Of a stretch of 64,000 nt of DNA, positions 53,389 to 61,678 are shown piece after piece. The position numbers and the translations under genes are program-made. Every line of letters begins with the position of its first letter. Positions within the stretch are counted from its first letter, which is position 1. Under the pieces are notes generated by a model. It was not told where the DNA came from and searched no databases. It saw only the letters and a list, made by a program, of their open reading frames with translations. The DNA is from Hydrogenothermaceae bacterium. GTDB taxonomy: Bacteria > Aquificota > Aquificia > Aquificales > Hydrogenothermaceae. Location of the stretch: NCBI GenBank assembly GCA_026418535.1, contig JAOABC010000003.1, forward strand, positions 62,001 through 126,000. Direction: 5' to 3'.

Positions 53389-54493
53389 AGAGTTTTACTT
53401 TGACAAGTTAATACTCATAAGTTTTTTTTTCTTAATAATAGTAGGTGTAACTTTTGTCTACAGTGCAACATTTACATTAAACGATAGTTTCTACTACCTG
53501 AAGAGACACTTAATTGCTCTATCCATAGGTCTACTCCTCGGCCTGTTAGCATACATAACACCTATAGAGCTCTGGAAGAAGAACGCCTACTTACTCTTTA
53601 TCTTCTCCTTTGTTCTACTTATAGTTGTCCTGATGCTCCCAGCTAATCCAGATGGAGCAAAGAGATGGATAAATCTTTTCATATTCAACTTTCAGCCATC
53701 TGAGTTTACTAAATTTGCTACAGTTACATTTATAGCCAGTTATATATCAAGGAAAAGCTCTAACTTTAGAGATAGTATGATGCCTATAGTTTTTATATGC
53801 ACTGTGGTCTTTCTATTTGCTGTCCTTCCAGTGGCGATAGAACCTCATAAAGGGGCTGCACTGTATATACTTATGATAACTTTCCTTATGCTACTCTCCT
53901 CTAAGTTTAAATCTAAGTATGCCCTCTTCCCCCTTCTTGTGATACTACCATTCTTCGTAGTTTTCATACTCAAGAGCCAGTATGCAGTCAGTAGGTTCAA
54001 GGGTATGTTTGACTCTAACCCAATCTCCAAAGAGGGATACCAGAGTTTTCAGTCGATGCTTTCCTTTGCAAAAGGAGGCATCTTCGGAGAGGGTATAGGA
54101 AACGGTTTCCAGAAGCTAAAGTACCTTCCAGAGATACACACAGACTATATATTTGCTCTCATAGGAGAAGAGACAGGAATGATAGGGGCTTTAGGGGTTC
54201 TGCTTCTCTTCATGGTGATATTTTACAGAGGTATAAAGGTCTCCCTCGAAAAGAGGGATGAGTTTACATCACTGATTGGTCTAGGAGTTACCTATCTGAT
54301 AACTCTTAACGCCGTTGCCCACATAATGGTGAATCTTAACATAGCTCCATCTACAGGATTTACCTTACCATTTGTAAGCTACGGTGGTTCTTCTATAATC
54401 ATGAACTGTATCTATATGGGCGTTCTCCTCAGAGTTTCTAAGGAACCAAACAGAATAGAGTATATCAGACCTTCCAGAGGGTTAAATGGATAA
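53381..54493 (+). CDS. ftsW: FtsW/RodA-family peptidoglycan glycosyltransferase
   Basis: 370 residues with about ten membrane helices. The SEDS motif APSTGFTLPFVSYGGSSIIMN at the C-terminal end and KRWINLFIFNFQPSEFTK in the first half define the family. At a dcw locus between murD and murG it is FtsW, the septal polymerase. It overlaps murD by 8 nt and murG by 8 nt. Confidence 0.92.
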   Translation: MVREFYFDKLILISFFFLIIVGVTFVYSATFTLNDSFYYLKRHLIALSIGLLLGLLAYITPIELWKKNAYLLFIFSFVLLIVVLMLPANPDGAKRWINLFIFNFQPSEFTKFATVTFIASYISRKSSNFRDSMMPIVFICTVVFLFAVLPVAIEPHKGAALYILMITFLMLLSSKFKSKYALFPLLVILPFFVVFILKSQYAVSRFKGMFDSNPISKEGYQSFQSMLSFAKGGIFGEGIGNGFQKLKYLPEIHTDYIFALIGEETGMIGALGVLLLFMVIFYRGIKVSLEKRDEFTSLIGLGVTYLITLNAVAHIMVNLNIAPSTGFTLPFVSYGGSSIIMNCIYMGVLLRVSKEPNRIEYIRPSRGLNG

Positions 54494-55523
54494 AGTCTTC
54501 GTCTCCGGAGGAGGAACAGGAGGACATTTCTACCCTGCTATCTCTGTTTCAAAAGTGCTTAAACAAGAGAATCTTGAGGTTGTGTTTATAGGCACAGAGA
54601 ATGGGATAGAAGCGAAGAAAGAGTTTCCCTTTGGGAAGAGGATACTCTTTAAAACAAAAGGTGTAAGGGGTAAGAGTATCTTTGAGAAAATAAAGGCCAT
54701 ATTTAGTTTACTACTAACAACCTTCAAGGTTTATAAGATTATAAAGAAAGAAAAACCAAAGTTCTGTATGTGTTTTGGAGGATACGCCTCTCTTCCTCTT
54801 GGCCTAGCCTCATTCTTGACCTCAACTCCCCTATACATCCATGAGCAGAACTCAGTTCCATCTTACACTAACCTTATACTTTCTAAGTTTGCAAAGAGAG
54901 TGTTTATAACCTTTCAACACAGCCTAAGCTACTTCCCAAAAGAAAAGAGTATCCTAACAGGTTTACCAATGAGGGAAGAGATAGTAGAGACTACCAAGGA
55001 ATGTAAACCACCTGAGAGTATCAGGGAGATACTTGTAGTAGGAGGTAGTCAGGGGTCAAAGAGGATCAACGAAACCGTTTTAAAAGTAGCAGAGGAACTA
55101 CCGGAACTAACATTCCACATAGTGAGAGGTAAAACGGATTTACATCAAAAAATACCGGAGAACGTCAGGGTATACACATACATAGATGATATCCACCGGT
55201 TTTATAGAGATGTTGATGTTGTCATATCTAGAGCAGGGTCTGGAGTTGTGAACGAGCTATTAGCTTGTGGAAAGTTTGCTATATACATACCATATCCATA
55301 TGCAGCCTCAAATCACCAGTACTACAATGTTAAGTTCCTAAAAGAAGAAGGTATATCTGAAGTTATAGAGGAGAAAGATCTAACTCCTCAGAGACTAAAG
55401 AAAGCACTGGAGGATATCTCTGGGTTGGATTTAAGGGAAGTATCCAGAAGATTAAAGGCCTATGCAAGGCTGTATGGATCAAAAAATATAGTAAACACCA
55501 TAAAGGAAGATTTGGGATGTTGA
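54486..55523 (+). CDS. murG: MurG, undecaprenyl-PP-MurNAc-pentapeptide GlcNAc transferase
   Basis: Makes lipid II. SGGGTGGHFYPAISVSK is the first glycine loop, CFGGYASLPLGLA the second, and the C-terminal VISRAGSGVVNELLACGKFAIYIPYPYAASNHQ is the UDP-GlcNAc binding signature. 345 residues is normal. Overlaps ftsW by 8 nt and murB by 7 nt. Confidence 0.95.
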   Translation: MDKVFVSGGGTGGHFYPAISVSKVLKQENLEVVFIGTENGIEAKKEFPFGKRILFKTKGVRGKSIFEKIKAIFSLLLTTFKVYKIIKKEKPKFCMCFGGYASLPLGLASFLTSTPLYIHEQNSVPSYTNLILSKFAKRVFITFQHSLSYFPKEKSILTGLPMREEIVETTKECKPPESIREILVVGGSQGSKRINETVLKVAEELPELTFHIVRGKTDLHQKIPENVRVYTYIDDIHRFYRDVDVVISRAGSGVVNELLACGKFAIYIPYPYAASNHQYYNVKFLKEEGISEVIEEKDLTPQRLKKALEDISGLDLREVSRRLKAYARLYGSKNIVNTIKEDLGC

Positions 55524-56395
55524 TAGACCGTATAGAACAAGCGGAAAACGCATCTCTAAAAGAGTTTAGCTCTATCCGGATAGGAGGTAGGGCAAAACGT
55601 ATCTTTTTCCCAAAGAATGAGGAAGAGGCTAGGATTATCCTCAGAGAGTCCTTAGAGAGAGGAGTTATGACTTTCCCCATAGGCCTTGGAAGTAATGTGA
55701 TATTCTCAGATTCAGACCTAAAACATTTTTTTATAAGCACAAACAACCTTAAAAAGTATGTCATAAGACAGGTAAACGATGAGTACTACATAGATATGCT
55801 TGCTGGAGTGAGCTTTAAAACAATAGTCAGTATTGTAAAGAGGCTAAACTTGGAAGGGTTTGAAAATCTGTCTGGTATACCAGCTACTATAGGTGGAGCA
55901 GTCTGTATGAATGCAGGTGCTTATGGAACCGAGATTATGGACCTGGTCCAGAAGGTCTACTGGCTTGATGAAAAAGGAGATATGGTGGAGTTTTACCATC
56001 AGGACATTATCCGTTCTTACAGGTACTCCCAGTTTCAGGAAGGTGGTTTTGTTTACCGAGTCATAATAAAGCTAAAAAAGTCTAAAAAGGAAATAAAAAA
56101 AGTTATAAAGGAGCATCTCTTAGAGAGAAACAGAAAACAGCCTTTAGACCTTCCTACTAGCGGCTCAACATACAAAAATCCACTACCGCACTATGCAGGT
56201 AAGCTCTTAGAAGAGGTCGGTTTTAAGGGAAGAAGAATAGGAGATGTAGGATTTTCCAGTAAGCACGCAAACTTCCTAGTTAACTATGGAGATGGAAAGT
56301 TTGCAGATTTAATAAGACTGTTAGAAAAGGCAGAAGAAGCTGTGTTTAAAAGTACAGAGATAGAACTAGAGAGAGAGGTAAAGATAGTTGAGTAG
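55517..56395 (+). CDS. murB: UDP-N-acetylenolpyruvoylglucosamine reductase, type II
   Basis: NADPH reduction of UDP-GlcNAc-enolpyruvate to UDP-MurNAc. The FAD region IGLGSNVIFSDSDLK and GFENLSGIPATIGGAVCMNAGAYGTEI, then YRYSQFQ and SGSTYKNP, carry the catalytic Ser. HANFLVNYGDGKFADLI is the type II C-terminal part. 292 residues is normal for the shorter type II (Bacillus-like) form. Confidence 0.95.
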   Translation: MLIDRIEQAENASLKEFSSIRIGGRAKRIFFPKNEEEARIILRESLERGVMTFPIGLGSNVIFSDSDLKHFFISTNNLKKYVIRQVNDEYYIDMLAGVSFKTIVSIVKRLNLEGFENLSGIPATIGGAVCMNAGAYGTEIMDLVQKVYWLDEKGDMVEFYHQDIIRSYRYSQFQEGGFVYRVIIKLKKSKKEIKKVIKEHLLERNRKQPLDLPTSGSTYKNPLPHYAGKLLEEVGFKGRRIGDVGFSSKHANFLVNYGDGKFADLIRLLEKAEEAVFKSTEIELEREVKIVE

Positions 56396-57299
56396 GTTAA
56401 AGATTGCCCTTGTGTATGGTGGAACTTCAAGAGAAAGAGAGATATCCATAAAGAGTGGTAAAGCGGTAGAAAAAGCTCTTAGAAAACTCGGTTATGAGTA
56501 CATGGTCTTTGATCCTATAGATGGTAAGGAGTTCATAGACAAGATATACCAGTATAACCCAGATTTGGTGTTCCTTGCCCTCCACGGAAAAGGTGGAGAG
56601 GATGGAACAATCCAAGGAGTCTTAGAATTCTTAGGTATACCTTACACCGGTTCAGACCATGTAACCAGTGCTATAACCATGGATAAAGTCTTAACTAAGA
56701 TAGTCTTGAAACACTTTGGGATAAAGACCCCAGATTGGCGGGTTTTCCACTCTCAGCAAGAAGCTTTAGCCTGCTATCCGGTTCTTCCAGTCGTAGTAAA
56801 AGCTCCTTCAGAAGGTTCTTCTATAGGTGTGTATGTAGTAAGTAATAGAGAAGAGTACGTCCAAGCTGTTAATAAAGCCTTCAGATTTGACGAAAAAGTA
56901 CTTGTAGAAGAGTATATAAAAGGAAGAGAACTTACTGTGAGCATTATTGATGGTAGAATCTTTGATATAGTTGAGATAAAGGTTTTAGAAGGCTTTTACG
57001 ATTTCAACAACAAGTATGTAGCAGGTCAGACTGTGTATGAATGCCCAGCAGCTATCTATAAAGATCTTTATTCAGAAATACAGAGTATAGGTTTGAAAAC
57101 TTACAGAGCCTTAAACTGTAGAGGACCTGCTAGAGTTGATATAATACTGTCGGAGGAAGGTGTTCCTTATGTATTAGAGATAAATACAATTCCAGGTATG
57201 ACAGAGAGAAGTCTACTCCCTAAGGCGGTAGCACAGTCTGGTATTGATTTTAACCAGTTAGTGGAGATTATTATAAACAACAGTTTAAAGGGTGAATAG
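56388..57299 (+). CDS. ddl: D-alanine-D-alanine ligase
   Basis: Makes D-Ala-D-Ala for the peptidoglycan stem. ATP-grasp fold: LHGKGGEDGTIQGVLE, the Lys motif VVKAPSEGSSIGV, LVEEYIKGRELTV and the ending LEINTIPGMTERSLLPKAV. 303 residues is normal. TTG start, overlapping murB by 8 nt and ftsQ by 8 nt. The final serine-rich loop favours D-Ala rather than D-lactate. Confidence 0.95.
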   Translation: MSRLKIALVYGGTSREREISIKSGKAVEKALRKLGYEYMVFDPIDGKEFIDKIYQYNPDLVFLALHGKGGEDGTIQGVLEFLGIPYTGSDHVTSAITMDKVLTKIVLKHFGIKTPDWRVFHSQQEALACYPVLPVVVKAPSEGSSIGVYVVSNREEYVQAVNKAFRFDEKVLVEEYIKGRELTVSIIDGRIFDIVEIKVLEGFYDFNNKYVAGQTVYECPAAIYKDLYSEIQSIGLKTYRALNCRGPARVDIILSEEGVPYVLEINTIPGMTERSLLPKAVAQSGIDFNQLVEIIINNSLKGE

Positions 57300-57984
57300 A
57301 AGATTGAAAAAATTAACACTAACAACTGTTTGGCTTATTCTGTGTGCTGTTTTTGGATACTATGCTCCCACTCTACCTGTAGTGAAGGACCATCTAGCTA
57401 TAAAGGAAGTTACACTAAAAGGTAGTAGTAGATTTTCTGAGGAAGATGTTAAGTATCTGTTTAAGAGTGAAAACTGGTTCTTTGTGTCCGGAAACTCTCT
57501 TCTAAAAAAAGCTTCTGTCAAGTATCCATTCATAGAGGATATAAAACTGTACAAACCGCAGTTTGGTGTGGTAGAGGTTGAGGTAAAAGAAAGAAAACCC
57601 TACGCCTTCGTAAGAGTTTTGAACACAAGCCAACTGTTTCTTATAGATGAAAAAGGAAACTTAATAAAGGATACTTCCTTCTATAAAAAAGAGGAGCTAT
57701 CAGATCTTAAACTTGTAACAGTAGATAGTGAAGATTTAGCTTCTGACATTCTCAGATATATAAGAACATTTGAAAATAGTGTCCCTGAACTGAAGTTTAA
57801 AGAGTTCATCATCAGAGCCTCAATACTATCTGGAATAACAGAGGACAGTAAGATAATTATACTTTCTACGGAGAACATAGAAGACAGTCTGAACAAGTTG
57901 AGTATATTCTCAAAGAGAAAATCTCTGAAAGAGTTCAGCTATCTTAACTTCAGCTTTGACAGTATGGTAATAACAAAAAAGTAG
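57292..57984 (+). CDS. ftsQ: Division protein FtsQ/DivIB
   Basis: 230 residues: N-terminal membrane helix (about 8-25), then a POTRA domain (VKDHLAIKEVTLKGSSRFSEEDVKYLF) and a beta domain (PFIEDIKLYKPQFGVVEVEVKERKPYAFVRV, then LFLIDEKGNLI). This layout is FtsQ. The gene has a GTG start and lies between ddl and ftsA as in other bacteria. Sequence similarity is weak, position and layout decide the call. Confidence 0.85.
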   Translation: MNRRLKKLTLTTVWLILCAVFGYYAPTLPVVKDHLAIKEVTLKGSSRFSEEDVKYLFKSENWFFVSGNSLLKKASVKYPFIEDIKLYKPQFGVVEVEVKERKPYAFVRVLNTSQLFLIDEKGNLIKDTSFYKKEELSDLKLVTVDSEDLASDILRYIRTFENSVPELKFKEFIIRASILSGITEDSKIIILSTENIEDSLNKLSIFSKRKSLKEFSYLNFSFDSMVITKK

Positions 57985-57997
57985 AGAGGGTAGTGAA

Positions 57998-59239
57998 ATG
58001 AGTAAAAACAGAATAGTGGTTGTAACAGACATTGGTTCATCAAAAGTAACGACACTAGTAGCGGATATAGATGAAGTGGATGGACTACACATAATAGGTT
58101 GGGGAGAAAGTCCATCTAACGGAATAGAGAAGGGAGTTATAACTAACCCTAACGAGCTTGTGAAGTCAGTAAGAGAATCTCTTAGCTTGGCAGAAAACAG
58201 CTCTGGGTTTAGGATAACTACTACAGTAGTAAACATCTCCGGACAGCATATAGATTTTAAGGTAGAGATAGAGGGGTTATCTTTCCAAAACCAGAGCAAA
58301 GAGATAGATGAGAATGATATAGCATTCTTGATAGAAAAGGTCTCTGAAAAAGTTCCGAAGGATATTTCCAGCATCCTACATATTCTACCTAAAAAGTACT
58401 TGCTTGATGATGAACTAGTTTTAGAACCGATAGGTCTGATAGGTTCTAAACTGGATGTAGAGTTCAACATAGTCACAACTAAGTTGAATGTATTTAACAA
58501 TCTAAAGAAAGTTGTAGAGTCTACAGGAGTAGAGATTATAGATTTTGTAGTCAACCCTATAGCCTCTGCTATGTCTGTCCTGTTTGAGGAAGAGAAAGAC
58601 TTAGGAATAGTCTGTGTAGATATTGGAGCTAGTCTGTCAGATATAGCTATCTATAAGAACGGAAACTTGGAGTATTTGAGGTCTCTCCCTTTAGGAGGTA
58701 ATTTAATAACAAAGGATATAGCTTACCGATTCAGGATCTCGAAGGAGGTTGCGGAAAGTATAAAAAAACAGCTTGGCATGTCCTCAGTAGAGTTTATAGA
58801 GTCTGAGGAGAGTATAGATATACCTACCAGAGAGGATGGGGAGAGTGTAAGAATAAACAGATACGAACTCGTTGAAACCATAGAGTGGAGGCTTTCAGAG
58901 ATATTAGAGATAGTGAGAAAAGAGATAGAAAAGACTGGTTTATACGAAAGACTAAATGCAGGTATAGTGATAACAGGAGGAGTAGCAAACACTCCATACA
59001 TTCAGGAATTCGCCCAGAAAGTCCTTGATAAGGAGGTGAGGATAGGAAAACCAAAGGGATACAAAGGGTTCAGCGATAAGTTTTCCTATCCGGATTTTGC
59101 CACAGGGATTGGGATGTTGCAGTTTGTAAAGACTTATAAGCTAGTTAACAGAGAATTTTCTAAGAGCAGAAATCAGGGAAATTTGAATATCTCTGAGATG
59201 GTCAATAGATTTTTTGATAAAATAAAAGAGCTGTTTTGA
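57998..59239 (+). CDS. ftsA: Division protein FtsA
   Basis: Actin-like ATPase that ties FtsZ to the membrane. VVTDIGSSKVTTLVADI phosphate loop 1, VCVDIGASLSDIAIY phosphate loop 2, ITGGVANTPYIQEFA adenosine motif, with the SHS2 domain (about 85-160) inserted. The C-terminal amphipathic helix (SEMVNRFFDKIKELF) is the membrane anchor. 413 residues is normal. 19 nt before ftsZ. Confidence 0.94.
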   Translation: MSKNRIVVVTDIGSSKVTTLVADIDEVDGLHIIGWGESPSNGIEKGVITNPNELVKSVRESLSLAENSSGFRITTTVVNISGQHIDFKVEIEGLSFQNQSKEIDENDIAFLIEKVSEKVPKDISSILHILPKKYLLDDELVLEPIGLIGSKLDVEFNIVTTKLNVFNNLKKVVESTGVEIIDFVVNPIASAMSVLFEEEKDLGIVCVDIGASLSDIAIYKNGNLEYLRSLPLGGNLITKDIAYRFRISKEVAESIKKQLGMSSVEFIESEESIDIPTREDGESVRINRYELVETIEWRLSEILEIVRKEIEKTGLYERLNAGIVITGGVANTPYIQEFAQKVLDKEVRIGKPKGYKGFSDKFSYPDFATGIGMLQFVKTYKLVNREFSKSRNQGNLNISEMVNRFFDKIKELF

Positions 59240-59258
59240 GATATGGAGGAATATAAAA

Positions 59259-60389
59259 ATGGAGATAAACTACGAAGCAAAAAATCCAACAAGGATAAAA
59301 GTTTTCGGAGTAGGTGGTGGTGGTAGTAACGCTGTTGCTCGGATGTATCAAGAGGGTATAAACGATGTTGAGCTTTACATAGTAAACACAGACTTGCAAC
59401 ATCTTAACTTTCTCTCTGTCCCAAACAAGATCCATATAGGAGAATCTTCAAGTAGGGGGCTTGGGGCAGGTTCCAAGCCGGAGGTAGGTAGAGAGGCTGC
59501 TATAGAGAGCTTAGATAAGATAAAAGAAGCTCTTGAAGGAGCTGATATGGTGTTCATTGCTGCTGGTCTTGGAGGTGGAACTGGAACTGGTGCTTCTCCG
59601 GTTATAGCCCAAGCGGCAAAGGAGATGGGGATACTAACAGTTGCAGTAGTGACAAAACCTTTTAGCTTTGAGGGAAAAGTTAGATACAGGATAGCAGAGG
59701 AAGGTTTAGAAGAACTAAAAGAGAAGGTAGATACTTACTTGGTTATACATAATGACAGACTACTTCAGGTAGCTGGGAAAAATGTATCATTTGCCAATGC
59801 CTTTAAACTTGTGGATAACATCCTATACAGATCTGTCAAAGGAATAACGGATATGATAATGGTTCCTGCTTTAATTAATCCTGACTTTGCTGATGTCAAG
59901 ACAGTGATGGAGAATGCAGGTAAAGCCTTGATTGGAATAGGTGTTGGTAGAGATGAGGACAAAATTGAGAGTGCAGTAGAGAGTGCTACTTCATCCCCAC
60001 TTCTTGAAGGAACCTCTATCCAAGGAGCTAAGAGATTATTGGTAAACGTCGAAGTAAGTATGGATCTTTCATTCCAAGAAGTGAATGAGATAGTATCAAA
60101 GATAAGAGACTTAGTACATGAAGAGGCTCACATCATATTCGGAGCTTCTATGCTACAAGATGTAGAGGATGAGATAAGGGTAACTGTTATAGCTACAGAC
60201 TTTGGGGAGCACGGAAAATCATGGCATACTACGAAACAGTCAAAGAAGTCTCTAACTAAACCTCCTGTGGTCATAAAAGAGCCATCCAAACCGGAAGAGA
60301 AAGATATTAAACCCATAATAGAGGAGTTCTCTTACGAAGACCTTGAAATACCACCTTGGATAAGGAAAGGAAAGGGAAATATAAGTTGA
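59259..60389 (+). CDS. ftsZ: Division GTPase FtsZ
   Basis: Polymerises with GTP to form the Z-ring. GVGGGGSNAVARM, GGGTGTGASPVIAQAAKE (tubulin signature) and the T7 loop INPDFADVKTVMENAG are all present. The C-terminal conserved peptide (LEIPPWIRKGKG) binds FtsA. 376 residues is normal, and GGAGG precedes the start. The stop overlaps pgsA (TTGA). Confidence 0.97.
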   Translation: MEINYEAKNPTRIKVFGVGGGGSNAVARMYQEGINDVELYIVNTDLQHLNFLSVPNKIHIGESSSRGLGAGSKPEVGREAAIESLDKIKEALEGADMVFIAAGLGGGTGTGASPVIAQAAKEMGILTVAVVTKPFSFEGKVRYRIAEEGLEELKEKVDTYLVIHNDRLLQVAGKNVSFANAFKLVDNILYRSVKGITDMIMVPALINPDFADVKTVMENAGKALIGIGVGRDEDKIESAVESATSSPLLEGTSIQGAKRLLVNVEVSMDLSFQEVNEIVSKIRDLVHEEAHIIFGASMLQDVEDEIRVTVIATDFGEHGKSWHTTKQSKKSLTKPPVVIKEPSKPEEKDIKPIIEEFSYEDLEIPPWIRKGKGNIS

Positions 60390-60901
60390 TAGTAAACCTG
60401 GCGAATTTATTGACACTCTCTAGACTCTTCCTTATACCTTTGATAATACTTTTTATACTCAGGGAAGACTACATATTATCCGGAGTTTTGGTGCTAATAG
60501 CTATAGTCACAGACTATTTAGACGGTGTAATAGCAAGAGCGATAAACGATGTTACAAAACATGGTGAGCTTTTAGACCCGGCTGTTGATAAAATTTTCAC
60601 GATATCAATACTAACAGCTTTTGTTGAAAAGGGTACTGTTAATGCCTTTGAAGTTTTTCTTATAGTTTCAAGGGAGATGTTAGTAACATGGATAAGGAGT
60701 GTCCTTGTTAATAAAGGAGTGGTAGTTCCGGCCTACTTTTTAGGTAAACTGAAAACCACCTTCCAGATGGTTGCCATATTCCTTTTGGCAGTTAACATGG
60801 TTTTCTACGGAAAACTGTCTCTCTGGGTATCTATAGTGTTTGCATATATCTCTGCGGTAGAGTACTTCCTAATATTCTATAGAGAGAAAGCATGGAGATA
60901 A
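60386..60901 (+). CDS. pgsA: CDP-diacylglycerol-glycerol-3-phosphate 3-phosphatidyltransferase
   Basis: Commits CDP-diacylglycerol to phosphatidylglycerol. The DG(x)2AR-type signature reads DYLDGVIARAINDVTKHGELLDPAVDK, the CDP-alcohol phosphatidyltransferase motif, and 4-5 membrane helices follow. TTG at 60386 overlaps the ftsZ stop (TTGA) with AAAGGG 9-10 nt upstream; an earlier TTG (60356) has no ribosome site. 171 residues. Its stop overlaps plsY by 10 nt, so ftsZ, pgsA and plsY are co-expressed. Confidence 0.9.
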   Translation: MIVNLANLLTLSRLFLIPLIILFILREDYILSGVLVLIAIVTDYLDGVIARAINDVTKHGELLDPAVDKIFTISILTAFVEKGTVNAFEVFLIVSREMLVTWIRSVLVNKGVVVPAYFLGKLKTTFQMVAIFLLAVNMVFYGKLSLWVSIVFAYISAVEYFLIFYREKAWR

Positions 60902-61476
60902 TCGTTTATTCTCTCATAGCCTACCTTATAGGTTCGATACCATTTGGACTTGTAGTTGGAAAGTTATTTGGTAAGGATATTAGGAAGGAAGGTAGTGGGA
61001 ACATAGGGGCTACAAATGTTACAAGAGTGGTAGGAAAAAAAGCAGGAATCTTGGTCTTAGTCTTAGACGCTGTTAAAGGTTTTCTTCCGGTTTATTACCT
61101 CATAGGGAAGGGGTACACTCCAAAGTTCATATCTGCTATATGTATATTTGCAGTCTTAGGACATACTTTTTCGATCTTCCTAAAGTTTAAAGGTGGAAAA
61201 GGTGTGGCTACTGCTTTAGGAGTTCTGTTTGCCTTAAGTCTAAAGAGTTCTGTAATAGTCTTGATATTTTGGCTTGGAATATTCCTAGCTACTGGATATG
61301 TATCTTTGGCCTCAATTCTATCTGCAGGTATCTTTTGGGTGGTTGTCCATGTTATAACCGGAGATATCTATTACACTTACGCTTCCCTCATAATAGCCCT
61401 TATTATCGTACTTAAACATAGATCAAATATAGATAGACTTCTCAAAGGAGAAGAGTACAGATTCATACACAAATAA
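60892..61476 (+). CDS. plsY: Acyl-phosphate:glycerol-3-phosphate acyltransferase
   Basis: Makes lysophosphatidic acid from acyl-phosphate (with PlsX). The motifs GSIPFGLVVGKLFGKDIRKEGSGNIGATNVTRV, and KFKGGKGVATALGVLFAL, are conserved PlsY motifs; five membrane helices. 194 residues is normal. It ends the long division/lipid operon. A weak stem follows at 61476. Confidence 0.95.
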   Translation: MEIIVYSLIAYLIGSIPFGLVVGKLFGKDIRKEGSGNIGATNVTRVVGKKAGILVLVLDAVKGFLPVYYLIGKGYTPKFISAICIFAVLGHTFSIFLKFKGGKGVATALGVLFALSLKSSVIVLIFWLGIFLATGYVSLASILSAGIFWVVVHVITGDIYYTYASLIIALIIVLKHRSNIDRLLKGEEYRFIHK

Positions 61477-61604
61477 TCTCTAAACATGAGTCAGAGAGAT
61501 TAAAGTAACAATCGAGAAAACAACCATCAAACAAATGTAAGATATTCGACTTAAACCTTATCAGTCTTAGTTTTAAAAAATCTCAAATAGCCTCTCTTTT
61601 TGTC

Positions 61605-61633
61605 TTGACATAAATCATGTTTTAGTTTATAGT
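61605..61633 (+). promoter_or_regulatory. Strong sigma-70-type promoter of the bd-like oxidase genes
   Basis: TTGACA (61605-61610), 17-bp spacer, TATAGT (61628-61633). The ATG is at 61679, with AGGAGGT at 61665-61671. A second TATAAT occurs at 61655-61660 inside the palindrome described separately. Confidence 0.75.
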
Positions 61634-61659
61634 TAATTTAACATTAAAATTAACTATAA
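61627..61659. promoter_or_regulatory. 13-bp inverted repeat over the oxidase promoter, operator candidate
   Basis: TTATAGTTAATTT (61627-61639) is the exact inverse of AAATTAACTATAA (61647-61659), with a 7-bp spacer. It covers the -10 box and the expected start site, where a repressor would block transcription. It might instead form a hairpin in the 5' end of the mRNA. No local regulator is in the window. Confidence 0.55.
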
Positions 61660-61678
61660 TTTAAAAGGAGGTATAGTC

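Noticed and set aside
57910-58554. 214-codon minus-strand open frame
   Set aside because: Lies wholly against ftsA, is rich in Ser/Thr/Leu with no family motif, and has no operon fit.
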